Part shown: positions 33,790-48,500 of the stretch, one piece after another
How the letters are laid out: each line of letters begins with the position of its first letter
Numbering within the stretch: position 1 is the first letter of the stretch
Source: Chromera velia
Lineage: Eukaryota > Sar > Chromeraceae
DNA length: 64,000 nucleotides
Direction of reading: 5' to 3'
Assembly: GCA_018398765.1 (NCBI GenBank)
Contig: JAHBMJ010000101.1
Location: forward strand, 62,001 to 126,000
Notes under the pieces: model-generated
What the model saw: the letters and a program-made list of their open reading frames with translations, nothing else
The model's database searches: none
What the model was told of the DNA's origin: nothing
Position numbers and translations under genes: made by a program

Positions 33790-36448
33790 ATGTCTTCCCA
33801 ACCGGTGAGTGTTGTGTGTTCCCGTTCTTTTTTGTCCCAAGAGTGACCGAGAACTTCCCCCGTCTCCTGTGCCACCTTATTTTTCTTTTGCCCACCGATC
33901 ACCCAGGCTTGCATGTTTTTCCTTTCTCCTTCCAGAAAAAAAAGTGAGGCAGCTCGGATGGCATGTACCTGCAAGCAGATTGAGACTGTGAAAGAAGAAA
34001 GAGACGGGAGGGATAGAATGCGAAGATATGAGGCGCCGCGAAAGGAGACGCCGAAAATCAAAGACTGCCCCCCCCCATTCTTCCCGATAAATGCTCCCGA
34101 GAATATTCGTGCATTGCTGAAAAGTCTGCATGTGCACCCTCACCCTTCCCCTCCCCCCCCCGACCTGTACCCGGCAGAGAGCGCCTTCCTGAATCCGATC
34201 TGCTCTTTGTGTTGCTGTTTGTGCCTTCAGGGTCGAGGATCTCGGCGTAGAGGGAGAGGTGCTGTCTCTCTTTCCTCCCCTGCCGTTTTCTTCTGGCTGC
34301 CGCTGGTCTTCTTCCTGATTCGGATCGATCTATCGCAAGCTCAAAAGAAAGGTGATTGCACTTTTCTTTTCTCTTCTTTCCCATTCTGGTCTGCTTTTCT
34401 CTCTCCCCTTCTTGGAAGCTGTGAGGTTGGAGGAGGAAGCTCGGCGTTTGTGGTCCAGCACGTCCGTAAAGGCAAAACGTGCCTGCCCCTCATCAATTTA
34501 TCGTTTCTACTTTTCCCCCCCGTCTTATCTTATCTCATCCTCTCTTTTCCTGTTTTTCCCCACCTTATCTTCTGTTCTGTTCGGTTCTCGCAGTGTCGGT
34601 ATCAGAGGTGTCGTTCGACTCGGCTGTGGAAGACATTCAGTGGCTGGGGGGGGATCATCGGTCGGTCAGCCAGGCAGTCAGGCAGGAAGTCGACTTTTTG
34701 TCTGTGTGTCCTGTCTGCATGGCTGAACCTCCCCCCCCTCGGTCTTCTGTCTGTCATCTATCTATTTGTCTGCGCGAGAGACAAAGGAAGGCAGAATGGA
34801 AGACGAACTTGAAAGGAAAGAGCGAGCGCGCGCGCTTGCGCGAGAAAGAAAGAAGAGAAAGAGAGAGAGAGAGAGTCCAAAATCGAGAGAATTCCCCGTT
34901 CCTAGATCGTTGGGGTGCAAGCACGCAGGTTTCTTCCTACCTCAATTCCTTCTGCGTCTTTTCCCTTGCCTCTCTCTTTCTGTCTGTCTGCATGGCCGTG
35001 CTTTTGCTCATCTGTGATTTCCTTTTTCCTGTGAAGCATTTTGCTTGACGGATGACTCCAGTCCCTTCTTCTCTCATCTTCTCTCCTCTGTACACTGTCT
35101 GCTGAGCAATTTCAGGACTGTACTTTTGAAGACCCAAAAAGGTCGGATGGCCCGTCGGAAGCCGCAGGGTGTCGAACGGTCGAGGCGTCCCTCCCGTGAA
35201 AGGGAAAGAAGTGTTTGTTTGCCTACCGAGTTTCCTTCCTGTCGCGCTCAGAAAAAGGAGAGTCGAGATGATCAGATAGAGAAGGAAGACCTACCTCATG
35301 CGAATCTCTCTCACACTGGTTCAATCACTCCTGTGTTTATCTGTTGTGTGTGTGTCCCCAGTTCATGCATACCCTTTCTCTCAGTTCCGTTGAATTCGTG
35401 CTTGGCCGGAAAATTCAGAACCGTCCAGCTGCCTTCTTTCTCATCGTTTTTTCCGGACTACACGAATTTTTCCCTCTTTAGTTCTGCTGTGTAGTGGAGG
35501 AATGAAGGAAGGAAGCAGGCAGATGCAACCGCACAGACAACGAAGCGCTGCAACTCTCTCCTCTCTCTCCTTCATCTTTTCATGATGAAAAACGAAAAAA
35601 TCTCTCTCGTTCTTTCTTGTTCTTCCTTTCACTTCACACCACCCAGGCCGGATCTATCGCAGCACAGACGCGGGAAAGTCGTGGAATGACATCACGAGTC
35701 AGTCAGGCAGGGGGCGTGGGAGTCGATCTGAAAGCTCATTTATTTATTTCACTTTTGTTTGTCCCGCAGATGGTTGATAATGATGAGGCTGCATGCATGC
35801 GATGACGGGCTGCATGACTTGATGGAATTCTTTTCTCTGCGCTGCGCTGCGTATCCCCTCTCGGATTCATTCTCTCTCTCTCTCTCTCAGCGGGGACAAT
35901 CAATTTTCTTTCTCTCCGGTTTCCTTCTTCTTATTCCCGCGAATGTCGTCTAATCCATTCGTTCACTCGTTCTTTCCTTCTTCCTTCCTTCCTTCCTTCC
36001 TTTCTTTCTTTCTTTCTTTCTTTCTTTTCTTTCTTTTCTTTCTTTTCGTTCTTTTCTTTCTTTTCTTTCTTTTCGTTCTTTTCGTTCTTTTCTTTCTTTC
36101 TTTCTTTCCTTCCTTCCTTCTTTCTTTCTTTTTTTCTTTCTTTCTTTCTTTTCCTTCTGCAGGCTCCCTGAGTGAGGGTACTGTCCCGGGCTCCAATTTT
36201 GCTCCTGCGACCGTCACTGTGGAGAATGTTGTCGTCAACGGTGCAGGTGCGTCGGTGTTCTGTTCTTTCTGTTGTGTGTGCTTGCTGGGCGTTTGTGTCT
36301 GCCTGCCCGCGTGTTCATTCAGAAGGAACGTGGGCTTCTTTGTTCCTCCATCGCCAGACGGGGAACATTGCGAGAGAGAGCAAAAGAGCGAAACTTGTGT
36401 AGAGGAAAGTTCGGATAGGCAGACACAGGGTCCAGCAACATGAGTGTT

Positions 36449-36495
<47 letters not shown>

Positions 36496-38121
36496 TTCCT
36501 TCTTCTTTTTCTTCTTCTTCCTCTTCCTCTTCCTCTTCCTCTTCTTCTTCTTCTTCTTCTTGCCGTCTTTTGTTAAGTGATCGATCGATCTTTGTGTGAG
36601 AGCCTCCAGCATCGCTTCTTCCTTTCGCGCCATCGTTCCTCCTGTCTTTTTGCATTCTTTGACTCTTCAATGAGAACGTTTCCTGTGGCGTGCAGACAAA
36701 AATGTCGTTCTGATTCAGGGATCCAAACACACGCACTTCATCTCAGAGGATGGGTGGGTCTGTCTTCTCTTCTAAGGGTCTTTGGATTCTTCCTTCTGTC
36801 TCTTTCTCACTTCATCTCTCTTTCGTTTTTGTTTCTTCTTTCTTGATTTTCTCCATCTGCATAATTTGTTCTAAGTCTTCTGATGATTATGCTTAGATTT
36901 TGCAAAATGTGTTCATGCAAAATGTGGTCTTACTCTCTTGCCTCAATTGGATTCCTTCGTTTCCCTCTACCCTTTCCCGTCCCCCTTTTCTTCTTTTCTC
37001 TTCCGCATGTTGTGTCGCCCCACCTGCAGGGCCCGGACTTTCCGCCGCCTGAAGCAGAGAGCCCCCATCCATCAGTGGCAGTTCCATCCTTCCAGGAGCA
37101 AGTGGGCTCTGCTCTCCACTTGGACCGAGGTCGGCAGGGGGGGGGGGGNNNNNNNNNNNNNNNNNNNNNNNNNNNNNNNNNNNNNNNNNNNNNNNNNNNN
37201 NNNNNNNNNNNNNNNNNNNNNNNNNNNNNNNNNNNNGGGGGGGGGGGGGCGGGTACAGACACGCAAAGACACACGCACACACACGTAAGGAGACAGAAGG
37301 CTCACGCCAAGTGCGAAGAGAGAAAAGAAAGACAGATTATAAGAAACATAAAGAGAGGGAGAAGAATGATGCCTGCAGGGCCTTGACAGAAGAAGATTAT
37401 TTCACTTCTGCTGTGTATGCGTGAAATTGACCATGGGAAGAAAAGAGAAGGGAATTGCGGTTCACAAGACGAAGGAAGGATGAGTGCCGATCTCTCTCTG
37501 TGTGTGCCTGCAGACATGCGACGCTCCTGGAGCAGGTCACAAAAAGGACACCTCCTCCTCAGATTCAGCAGGAGAAGAGAAAGAACAGCCGTGCAACCAT
37601 CTCCTGTACGTGACACGCGATGCCGGAAGGACCTTTTCCTTTGTGGAGTCCTACGTTGTCCAATTTTCGTCAGTCATGTTCTCCTCTCCTCTGTTCTCTT
37701 CTCTCTCCTCTGTTCTCTTCTCCTCTCTTCTTTGTTTTTTCTCTTTCGCTACTTCTCTCTATTCTTGCTTTTCCTGTCCTCAAGCGCAGTCTCTCTCTCC
37801 ATGTCTCGGTCATTTCTTCGCGGAAGACACTGCCGTTACCTGTCTTTTCTTTCTGAAATTATTTTTCGTCTGACCGTTTGTCTCCGTGCATGAGAGAGAG
37901 AGAGAGCAGGTGGGGAGATCCGAAGTTGTCCCAAGAGGAGAGGATCTTCTACACACACCACAGACACAAAAAGGGGGATCAGCCGAGGTTTGGCGGATGG
38001 GCCAAGACCGTGGACCTCTCCTACACAGACAACCTCGGTGGGTCGGTGGGTGGGTGCTCGAGCGAGAGGCCTGCGTGCATACATACATGCATGGTGGGGC
38101 CAAAGGAAAAAAGAAAGGGTT

Positions 38122-38159
<38 letters not shown>

Positions 38160-40068
38160 GGCATTTGTGCATGAGGAGAGTGCAGTTTCTGTTGGATCTC
38201 TAATAGGAAGAAGGGCATGTTCATCAGAATCGGGGCATGCTTGTCTTTGCTGGTCATCTGGAATTTACAGATGATCATTTTTTTTTTTTCTTTCTTTTCT
38301 TTCTTTCTTTCTTTCTTTCTTTTCTTTTCTTTTTTCCTTTCTTTCTTTCCTTCTTCTGCTGCCCGTCTCTCGCTTCTCTCGGATCTGCTGGAGGTCCCAT
38401 GGGACGGACCCTTTTCTTTCTTTTTCTTCTTTTGTTGCATGCATCTGGAGTGCCGACGGACCTTCTGACTGCCGAAGGCACCTGGATCTCCTTCGCTCTT
38501 CCTCCCTCCCTCCCACCCACTGATCCTCCAGCCCCCCCGTGCTTTCTGTTCGGCTTTCGTGCTCTTTGCCTGGCTTTAGCGGCTCGTATTTTGCATTGCA
38601 TCTCTCTCTCTCTCTCTGCCTGTTGTCTATCTGCATGCAGGGAAGAGCTCCACAACTGCGGTTCACAGAGGGAACAAATTTTTGGTGTCGAACGGGTTGG
38701 TCCGGATGGGTAGGGAAGGGTCGGGAGATGGAGAGGTGGAAGGGGCATAGAAGTACGGGTGGGGGGAAAATTTTCTTTCCTCATTTCTTCCAGGTTTCGT
38801 TCCCGAGCGCCGTGCCCATTCACGGCCGGTCTTCGGGAGAGGGGAGGCCCTGAGTGTTGTTGTTGTTGTTAGGGCAGGAACCAGTCGACATCAACTTCCG
38901 CAGAAGGGGGTTCTCTTTCTTCCTCATTTTTTGTGACGATTGGGCGAAGAATCAAGGACGGAGTGGGAGAGAGCCAACAGAACAGACAGAGTCGCCCAAT
39001 CAATCAACGCACACAGGAAGGAACCCATCTACACATTTTGATCCTATGCATGCAGGTACGTCTTTGTCGCCAAACTTGCAGACGCCACAAAACAGACTGT
39101 CGAGTTACAGGTCGGTTTGACAGGAAAAGAGGAGGCAGAGAGAAAAGAGGAGGGGGCAGCAACGAAGTGAGATGGCCGTCACTCTTTCTGTGTGTGGGGG
39201 GTTGGGTGGGTCTTACGGAGGGTGTTCGTGCGTACACGGATGAGTTTGTGTGCGTGCGTGTGTGTGTGCGAATTCTGCAAATGTGATCATTCCTGCTCTT
39301 ATCCACACTCTCTCCCCGTAACTGTCTGCCCTGTTGTTTTTTTCTGTGTCGGTGTCTGTCTGTGCCTCTGCAGGTGTCCACTGACGGAGCGAGATCATTT
39401 CGGACTGCGCGGCTTCCCTTTGCGCACGAGCTGCAGGTTCGTTCTCTTCTCGATGGTTTCTTCTGTTTGGAGGAGCATTACGTTCCTTTTTTTTTACCTC
39501 CTCTTCGGCGTGCTTTGCTTTTCGTCTGTGCTTCAACGTGTTTCTTTCTCGCTTCTGTCGGGTGTTCTTGCTTTCCTGAAGCGCTTGCGTGTTTCTTTTC
39601 CTGGTTGACCTGTCTCCCACCTCTCCCTTCGCTTCTTTCACATTCTGTTGCTTGCTTTGTTGTGACGCACGCACGCAGGAGAAGAGTTACACCATTCTGG
39701 ACACCTCGGAGGGCGCAGTGATGCTTCATGTGAATCACGGAGATCATGGGGTGGGTGGGTGGGTCAGTTTGACTGATAGAAGATGAATTGTTCTCTCTTT
39801 TGTTTTGTTTTGTCTCTGAGTGCACTGCGGCGGCGGGAGGGGGGGAAGGGGGAATGGAAGCGAGGTGCGAGGGGTTGACTGTTTGTTGCACTGTGGATTT
39901 ACTGCATTGTGGTGGCATCGACGGATTTTGTCTTCCAGCCGGAAAACGCGTTCCGAATAGGTGTCTTGGTGTGTCTTCCATCCTCCTCTTGCCGCCACAT
40001 GTTTTTCTTGCCTTCCGGATCCATCGATCGATCTGTGCATATATGTGTATATATATGTGTGTATATAT

Positions 40069-40136
<68 letters not shown>

Positions 40137-40697
40137 TCTTTTCGGGAGGCGGAAGTGCCAAGTGTGTACTTCTCCCTTTTTCCTCCCTCCCTCCCTCCCT
40201 CCCTCCCTGTGCATGGATGCATGCAGAGAAGCGGTACGGGGAACGTGTACATCTCTGACGCTGCTGGGTTCAGATACTCTCTTTCCCTTCCCTCGAATGT
40301 GGGTGGGTGGGTGAGTTGGTGAATGAAGGGAATCAATCATTGGCTGGATTGCCGAAGAGTGAAGAGGTGCATTCGTCGGTCTGCTTTTTTCACCCCCGTC
40401 ATTTTCACCTTCCCGCTGCATTTTGTTAAGGAACTTCTCCTCCATTTTTCGGTGACTGCGCAAGGCTTCGAAGCTTTGGGCTGTCTGTGTGGTGATGAGA
40501 ATCTCGTCTGTGCTGCACCTTCTTTTGTATTCCAGGCGAGCGATGGGGCGGGTACGTGATCTGGTTTGAGTCCCAAAGAAGACTGCTCACTTATGATTCA
40601 AGTCCACGCAAATATCAAGACAAGATCACTAGGTTTCTCGAAAACACGCTTGTGTCTCTCTCACACACAAATCCGTTCGTGCGCGCGCGAACAGACA

Positions 40698-40732
<35 letters not shown>

Positions 40733-42250
40733 TTTCCTGTCTTTCACTCTATTTTTTTCCCTTTGTGTATGCAGATTCGGTCTTTGAGTGGCGAGTGTGA
40801 GTTTGATAAGGTCGGTCAGTAGGGCGGGCGGCCAGTCTGTTCGCCAGCGTGTACTGGCCTTATGTGTCGGCAGTTTTGAATGTCCAGCAAAAGCGATGAG
40901 CGGCACAAACGTGAGGAATGCACGCGGAATTGACTGAAACTCAATCAAACAAAGAAAGAAAGAAACACATGCTCGTGCATGCGTGCGCATATGCGTCCTT
41001 GACGGATGGATGGATCGGTGGCCGGCGGCTTTTGCCTGCCTGCAGGTTCTCTCGATGGACGGCGTGTACATCGCGAACTTCAAGGACGATGCAACGCAGA
41101 GCGTCAGGTCTGTCTGTCTGTCTGTCGTCAGGCTGGTTTTGTTCTGCGTGGTAGGAGTAAGTTGGAATGTGCGTAATTTTTCAGATAGATGAACTCTAAC
41201 TAAGTTTAGTGTGCCTGTCAGATTGTTTCATTCTAGGTTGGGTTACGGGAGACCGGCGAACAGACAGGAAGATGGAGCGCGAGGGAGGAGGGATCGATAC
41301 TAACAGAAAGTGTCTCTTCGTCTGTTTCAGTACTCACTTGTTTTTTTTCCTGACCTGCGCTTATTGTGAAACCAAATTAAAATCCCTGTCTCCTCCCCTT
41401 ATTCTGTGTTCCTTTGTGTGTGTGGCCTTTGATGACGGCCTTCATATTGCATTGTCTTTTTGTGTTGTCTTTCCTCACTTCATGGTCAGCATCAAACGAA
41501 GTGAGTGGAGGCGAGAACCTCGCCTCTGTTCCCCTTCTTTTCACCAAGCGTCTGTGTGTCATCCATCCCTTAATTCTGCAGCAACGACAACAGAGATGGC
41601 GGAGAGATGGAGGCAGTCGAAAAAGAGGCAGAGCTGGAGGTAGGTAGGTCGTCAGTGTGGGGATCTTCTCTCTCCCCGTGTGGGTGCGAGAGAGAGTTTC
41701 GATGTCAAGCTGCATGTGTCCTTGAAGTCGCAGATCTCCAAGAAAAGGCCACAGGGGTTTTCTTTTTTGTGTGCGGCATCGCCTGAGAGAGGATGAGAAG
41801 AGGAGACACGAGAAAGCAGGGAGATGGAAGGAACTTGAGCGCAGAGAGAGTTGATGCTCGAGAGAACAATTCAAGTGAAAGGACCCCTCTAGAGAGAGTC
41901 TCCCTGTTTGTCTCTGTCGGTATCTCTGCAATTATTTCTTCATCTTTTTTCTTTGGAATTCCGCCAGACACAACAAACATACTTTGCTTCTTTTTGTTCT
42001 CTCTGCCTGCAGGAAGAAGAAACAACAGCAACAAATACAGACCTGAAGAGGATGAAGAGAAAAAAGGTCAGCGGTCAATCATTTGGGAAAACCAAACCTG
42101 CGCTGAAAAAGAGGGCTTCGGCACGGATCAAGAGAGAGAGAGAGAGAGCAGAGAGACACAGGCAGGACGAATCTACAGGGGGCATGCGGTGTCAGTTGAC
42201 GGATGAGGAGAAGTGGAAGGAAACAGGGGCCAGAAATGTGGATCGAAAAA

Positions 42251-42289
<39 letters not shown>

Positions 42290-43581
42290 TGCTCGTGCAT
42301 GTCACCAAATTTGCGCCTCCCCTTTGACTCATTATGCGTTCCTCAGTTTCCTCTGCATGCTAAATCATTGAAGCTGAATTTGTGCTTGTTTCTCTCTGTT
42401 GCTGCCGCAAGTCATGAATCCGCCCTGAAATCCCAACTGACACAAGACTGTATATCACTAGCTGTTTACCTCTCTCCCGTCCCTCTGTGTGCAGAAGGCG
42501 GAGGAGGTTGTGAAGACTGTGATTTCCTTCGACAAGGGCGCAGTTTGGTCCTACCTCAAAGCTCCAAAAATCGACAGCAAGGGTAAGAGGGAGAGTCGGT
42601 CATTCGAAGGAAGGGGGGGAGGGAGCATGAAGGAAGCGGAAAGGGATCAATCACTGAGCGAAAACGGTATTGAATGTGCAAACAGGCACCTGAAGGCCTC
42701 GAATGCCAAGACGAAGCAAAAAGAATGAAAGGCCAGTGTGCATTCAAGGGAACTAGTTGGAAGGGAGAGAACGACAGAGAGGAGGGCCATTCTAAGAGGA
42801 ATGAGAAGGAATGTGCAAATGCTTCCTCGTCCTTCCTTTGTGTGTTTGACATCTCTCTCTGCAGGACAGAAGACCCCGTGCTACGCAGGGGGACAGGACG
42901 CTGACAGCTGCTGGTTGCACCTTCACGGGATCACAAACTTTCACAACTATGCGCCTTTCTACTCAGGTGGGGTCTGAGAGGGGGGAAGTGGGTGGGTGGG
43001 TGTTTGGGAAAGAGGAAAGAAGAAAGGCTGTGACCAGCAGTGCATTGCTAGACACTCTACAAAAGCGGGGAGTCTTGGAGTTTTCTACTTTTTGAATGCC
43101 TCCTCTTCTCTCTTTACTCCTGCTCCAGTGTGATCTTTGCATTGATGCATGCTGTTGATGGATGGATAGATGGATGGCTGGATGGATGGAATGGATGGAT
43201 GGAATGGATGGATGGATGGAATGGATGGATGGATGGATGGATGGAATGGATGGATGGAATGGATGGATGGAATGGATGGATGGAATGGATGGGTGGAATG
43301 GATGGATGGAATGGATCGATGGATGGATGGAATGGATGGATGGCTGGATGGATGGAATGGATGGAATGGATGGATGGAATGGATGGATGGATGGATGGAT
43401 GGCTGGATGGATGGATGGATGGAATGGATGGATGGATTGGATGGATGGATGGAATGGATGGATGGATGGATGGAATGGATGGATGGATAGATGGATGGAT
43501 GGATGGATGGATGCAGTCGAGAACGCCGTTGGAATAATTCTGGGAACAGGAAATGTAGGAGGCCACTTGAGGTGAGGCAAA

Positions 43582-43613
<32 letters not shown>

Positions 43614-44892
43614 CAAGGGGTGAGGCAAAGTGGGGGAATGTGGCCGTTCTGTTTTCTTCCGGATCTCCCGTCACCAATTCGCCCCTTGTTTGTGTACATG
43701 CTTGGACCACTCAACTCCCAGCCCTCGGTCTTGCCCCTTGAGGCTCCCTCCGCATGAGTGAGAACAAGAGGAAGAGCGAGATCATACCCCAAAGACTGGA
43801 AAAAGGAATGAAGAGAAGACAGAGCTTCTGGTTGCTGGGCTCAAAACATCTGTCTTTGTCGTCTCCTTTTCGTGCTACGGCAATTGCATTCTGTGTCAAA
43901 ACGAATGATGTCACTTCCTTCCTTCCTTCCACACCCCTCGATCCATGCACCATGCACCTGTTCGTTCCTCTACGTGAACGGCCTCGAATAGCTCCCTCAT
44001 TCCGACACTGTCCCCCCCCGCTCTTGTTTCTGCTTACAGGTATGAGCCTGATGAGATCAACACCTATTTGAGCAGAGACGGTCAGTGACATGATGACATA
44101 TTTTCCTGTTTGCGGAACTGAGAGGAAGAAAAGTGAGAGAGGCAGTCGGAGGGAAGCAGTCAAATGAGAAAAGAAAGTCAACACACAAAAAAAGGGGACT
44201 ATGTTTAGGCTCTCTCTCGCTCTGTCGGCTTGTCGGTCCGCGATCACTCTTTTTCTCTTTTGCACTCGGTAAGGGAGGAATTCAGTGAGAGACCCTTCTC
44301 TTTCGAGCTTCTCCTCGCACTGCTGGGAGCTTTACTTCCTCCAGACCACACAGACACACACTGTTTTTGGACCCCCCCTCTGCTCTCTCTTTCCTTCCTT
44401 CTCTTTCCCTCAGGTGGAGTATCCTGGGTAGAGGCGCACAAGGGGGCTTTCATTTACGAGTTCGGGGACCACGGGGGGTTGATTGTGATGGCAGACGACC
44501 TCCGAAAGACGAACCAAGTAAGTGAGGAAGCTGAAAGGGAAAAGAAAAATGGAGCAGATGGGGGAGTCGGAAGTCACAATGGGGGGTGGGAGGGAAATGA
44601 ATGACCCTTACCAGCGGGAACGTTGCGGTCTGTCGGATTTGTCGTTTGTTGCGAATTGGTTGATAAGAAAGACACAGCTAGGCTCCTTCCTCCCTATTGG
44701 GGAAGTCCCTCTCCCTCCCTCTCTCCATCTGTTTGTCGGAGTAGGAAAAGAAAGAGGCGAATATTCATGCAGTGAGGAGAACTCTCCTGATTGTGCGTAG
44801 AAACTTCTTTTGATGGTCCCCTGTCCGCATGTTTCCCTTCTATCTCTTCCAGGTCGTCTTCTCCTGGAATGAGGGGCAGTCGTGGTCAGTCT

Positions 44893-44927
<35 letters not shown>

Positions 44928-45540
44928 GTGTCTCCCTGTCTCTCTCGCTCGCCCCGTGTGTGGGGGTCCAAGGCTGTCTTCGCTGCAGTGTCTTTTGGCT
45001 GCTGTCTTCCTTGGATCTTTCTTTCTTCCTTGCTTGTGCGTGGAGTGGGGGCTTTCCTTCCAAGGACATGAATGTAGGCCGAGAGAAGGGAAAGGGCGGT
45101 GCGGCACCCTGGTTCTTGTGCGCTTCTCTCTCTGTCTGAAGATGAAAGAGTGTGGCTTTGTGCTTTGCCCTGCACAATTTGTTTCTGCCTCTCTGATGGC
45201 ATGAAGAAGAGCCTTTCTCTCCCTCTCTCTCTCTTGTGCTGTTGCCTCCTTTTTTCATCAAGTGAATACACACAACTAACTGTGCATGCACCCTCCCTCA
45301 TGCCAAGCGAAGATTGCCCCCCCTCTTCAGGTATCCATGCACTCATATCTATCTTCAGTCTGTCCCTCATGCCAAGATTGCCCCCCCTCTTCAGGTATCC
45401 ATGCACTCATATCTATCTTCAGTCTGTCCATCCATCCATCTTCTATCTGTCTATATGTATGTCTGCATCGACTGTGTGCATGAGCCTGCAGGTACGACTT
45501 TGACTTGGGTGCATATCCTGTGGAGGTGTGTCTGTCTGTC

Positions 45541-45573
<33 letters not shown>

Positions 45574-48500
45574 GTTTTCGCTCGCTTGGATTGCTTTTGC
45601 TTGTCTGTGCTCAGTTGTTTTTGTTTTGTTGTTCTCTGCAGAGAACGAGAGAGCTTGACAGGGGAAAACGAATTGAACGCACTCTTTTGATATGCAGCTT
45701 CATCACCCGACTCTCCTGCGTGCGTGCGAGAGAGAGAGAGTCGGTCTTCCAATCTCATGCCTTTCCTGCCCTTCCCCCTCCCTTCTCTTTTTCTCCTCTC
45801 TTTTTTCTCTTCTCTTCTGCCTTTTGCCTATGCTCGGTGTGTCTGTCCATGCATGCAGGTCGACAACATCGTGATCGAACCGAATGCCTCTGCAGTGGAG
45901 TTTCTTCTCTACGGTCAGACTGCATTCGTTGCACGTTCTCTCTCTCTCTCTCTCCCTCTCCCTGTCTGTGGCTTTGGACTCAAAGCAGACAGACGCGACA
46001 CCGCTTTCCCTTCCCCCCTGCAGGTGAAGGACAGCCAAGGTTCCTCCTTCTCCCCTGCAATTCCTCTTTGTTTCTATTCCCTGTTTGCGTATCTTTTGAT
46101 GCCTCCCTCTTCGCCTGCGATTGACGAAGAAAAACTGGCTGGCTGGCTGGATGGCTGGATGGATGTCTTGTGGGTTTGATGCCTCATACCTGCATAGAAT
46201 AAGATTAAATCGCTGGGTGCACGGGTGGGTGCAGGAACGAGAGGAGATGCAGGAGTCCTCTTCCATCTGGATTTTGGGGCGTTGGGGCAACCTGCATGTG
46301 AGCAGCTCTTGTTTGTTGGATTGAGTCGCTCGCTCTTTTCCGTCCAAGTTTGTATGTTGTGCTTTTCTGCTTCTTTGCTTGTTCTATCTTTTGGATTTGT
46401 CGCATGGCAGGGGCAAAAACTCTTTAGGTTCTTCGCTTCATCTGTTGGCCTCTGTCGCTTCTGTCCAGATAAAGGAGGACGGACGCAAAGACAGATCACT
46501 CTTTGGTTTCTTTACCTTTCGCTCCCTCCCTCCCCCCCGCATTCACTAATCTTCTGCTTTTGTTCTGCTTGTCCCTGCGGTTGTTCGTTTCTGTGCCTTC
46601 GTGCGTGCGTTTTTTCTCCTGTCTGTGCGTGGGTCGAGAATCTTTTTAAAACGCGCTCGGGTGGAGCAAAAAGGGGAGTAGACGGTGGGAAAGTGAGAAA
46701 GAAAAAAAGAGAAGGGGCCAATAAGCTGAAGATAAGGAAAAGTCAGGAACGACAAGGAGTTAACAGACTCTGCCACTCAGAGATAAAGGGACTGATCAAT
46801 CTTGTTAGCACTCATAGTTCCTCTCCTCTCAATCCTCTATCATTCCTTTCTTCCTTGCAGGCAAAGGAATCTGGGCAGCCGACAGCGTCTCTTCGGGTGA
46901 GTAAGTCGATGAGAGAGACCCTGCAGCCAGATGATCGAGACAAGAAGATCAAGTGAGGCAGGCAGGCGGCATGTGACGGGCTTCTCGATCGAGGCGTGTG
47001 CTGTTTTCTTAACGCACTTCAGGATCCTGAAGTTTTCTCTCTGTCTCTACGCGCGAGCGCGTGCGTGTTTGAGTGCTCCATGCTCTTGCAGCCTCGGCCA
47101 GGCCTCTGTACCTCCAGACTGTCTATCTATCAGAGAAGCGAAGAAGACTGCAGAGCCCTGGCCTCCTGATCCACTGAACACACCAACAGAGAGATGTGCA
47201 AACAAAGCACCAGACGATCTCTTGAATCAATCAATGCTTGGATGGCTCCCTCCCTGCAGACTACGAGAGTTGGACCCCGTCCACTGGTGGGACCTCTGGG
47301 TGTTCCCTTGGGAGGCAGGTCAGAAGGGAGAGAACGAAACACGTAGGGAGGAAGAGAAAGGCAAGGAAGTAGAGAGAGTGGAGGACATCCAACTGATGTT
47401 GCTGAAAGCTTCTTTGTTGGTTTCCTGCTCCCTCTCAATGATGCCCTGTGGGTCTTGGCTTCACGTGCCACCACCTCAACGTATTCCCGCCCCCTCCCCC
47501 CCCTCCCTCAGGCTTCGAGCGCTCTGTTCTCTTCGCTTCTCTTCTCTTTTCCACGCTTCTCTTTTCTTCCTTCTCTCCTGTCCTCTCTCTATCGTCTGCG
47601 AGATTCATTGATTGATTGATTGATTGATTGCAGGTGACGTACACGAGGAGAAAACAAACGTCGGAGTGCTTCAACGGCCAGGACTTCCAGCGGCCTGTCT
47701 TCAAAAAGGTGCGGGAGGAGGGGAGGGGAGGGTAGTCTTGTCTGTCCTCGCTTTTTGTCCGTGTTCTGTCTGCTTTTGCTCAAAAAGTGCTTGTATCGTG
47801 AATATCTGTGTGTGCGTGTGCGTGCGTGTGTGTGTGTCTGTGTCTGTGTAATCAGGGATATGGATGAAGTGACACTCATGAGGATTTCGCAGATCTCTCT
47901 CGTTCTCTTTCTCTTTATTTGTAAGTGCGCGCACGCGCGCGCGCGCGCGTGTGTGTGTGTGTATGGGTGTGTGTGTGCAGAATTGCGAGTGCTCAGAGGA
48001 AGACTTCGAGTGCGAATTTGGATTCACTCGGAAAGTAGGGAGCACAACCTGCTCGCCTGAGGACCCTGACCTCACTGCAGAGAGCTGTGCGACAGGGGGA
48101 TATGTTTACACGGTCCGCTTCCTTTCTTTTTTTGATGTTTTTCGTGACCGATGTCTATCTTTTACGAGGCTTCTCGGCCTATGTGCCTACGTGTATTTCT
48201 CAAAAGCTGTCCGTCCATCAATTCCTCATCTACCTTTCTTCGGCGCCATCCTTGCCTTCTTCTTCGCCTCTCCACTTTTCTGACTCGCATATCATCGAAT
48301 GAATGAATCAATAAAGGAATTAAAGGAAAAGCAAGGACGAATGAATCAATAAAGGAGTTAAAGGAAAAGGAAGGACGAAGGAAGGAAGGAAGGAAGGACT
48401 TCAACACGGTGTTCCTCTCCATCCCACGAAGTGGGGAACTGAGTCTAGATCGAGAAACAGACATGCAGAGGCTTTGTGTTGTGACACACACGCTTTAAAT

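Noticed and set aside
35771-35850. Possible VPS10-gene exon after CCCGCAG at 35770
   Set aside because: It breaks the frame in every phase that fits its neighbours. Exon 35647-35697 joins directly to 36163 in phase.
38180-38270. Possible VPS10-gene exon after CTAATAG at 38210
   Set aside because: Its phase does not improve the chain, and 38037 to 38641 joins in phase to give [17 protein letters not shown].
43085-43792. Minus-strand frames reading [12 protein letters not shown] and plus-strand frames reading GWMDGMDGW
   Set aside because: Both come from the GGAT satellite in a VPS10-gene intron.
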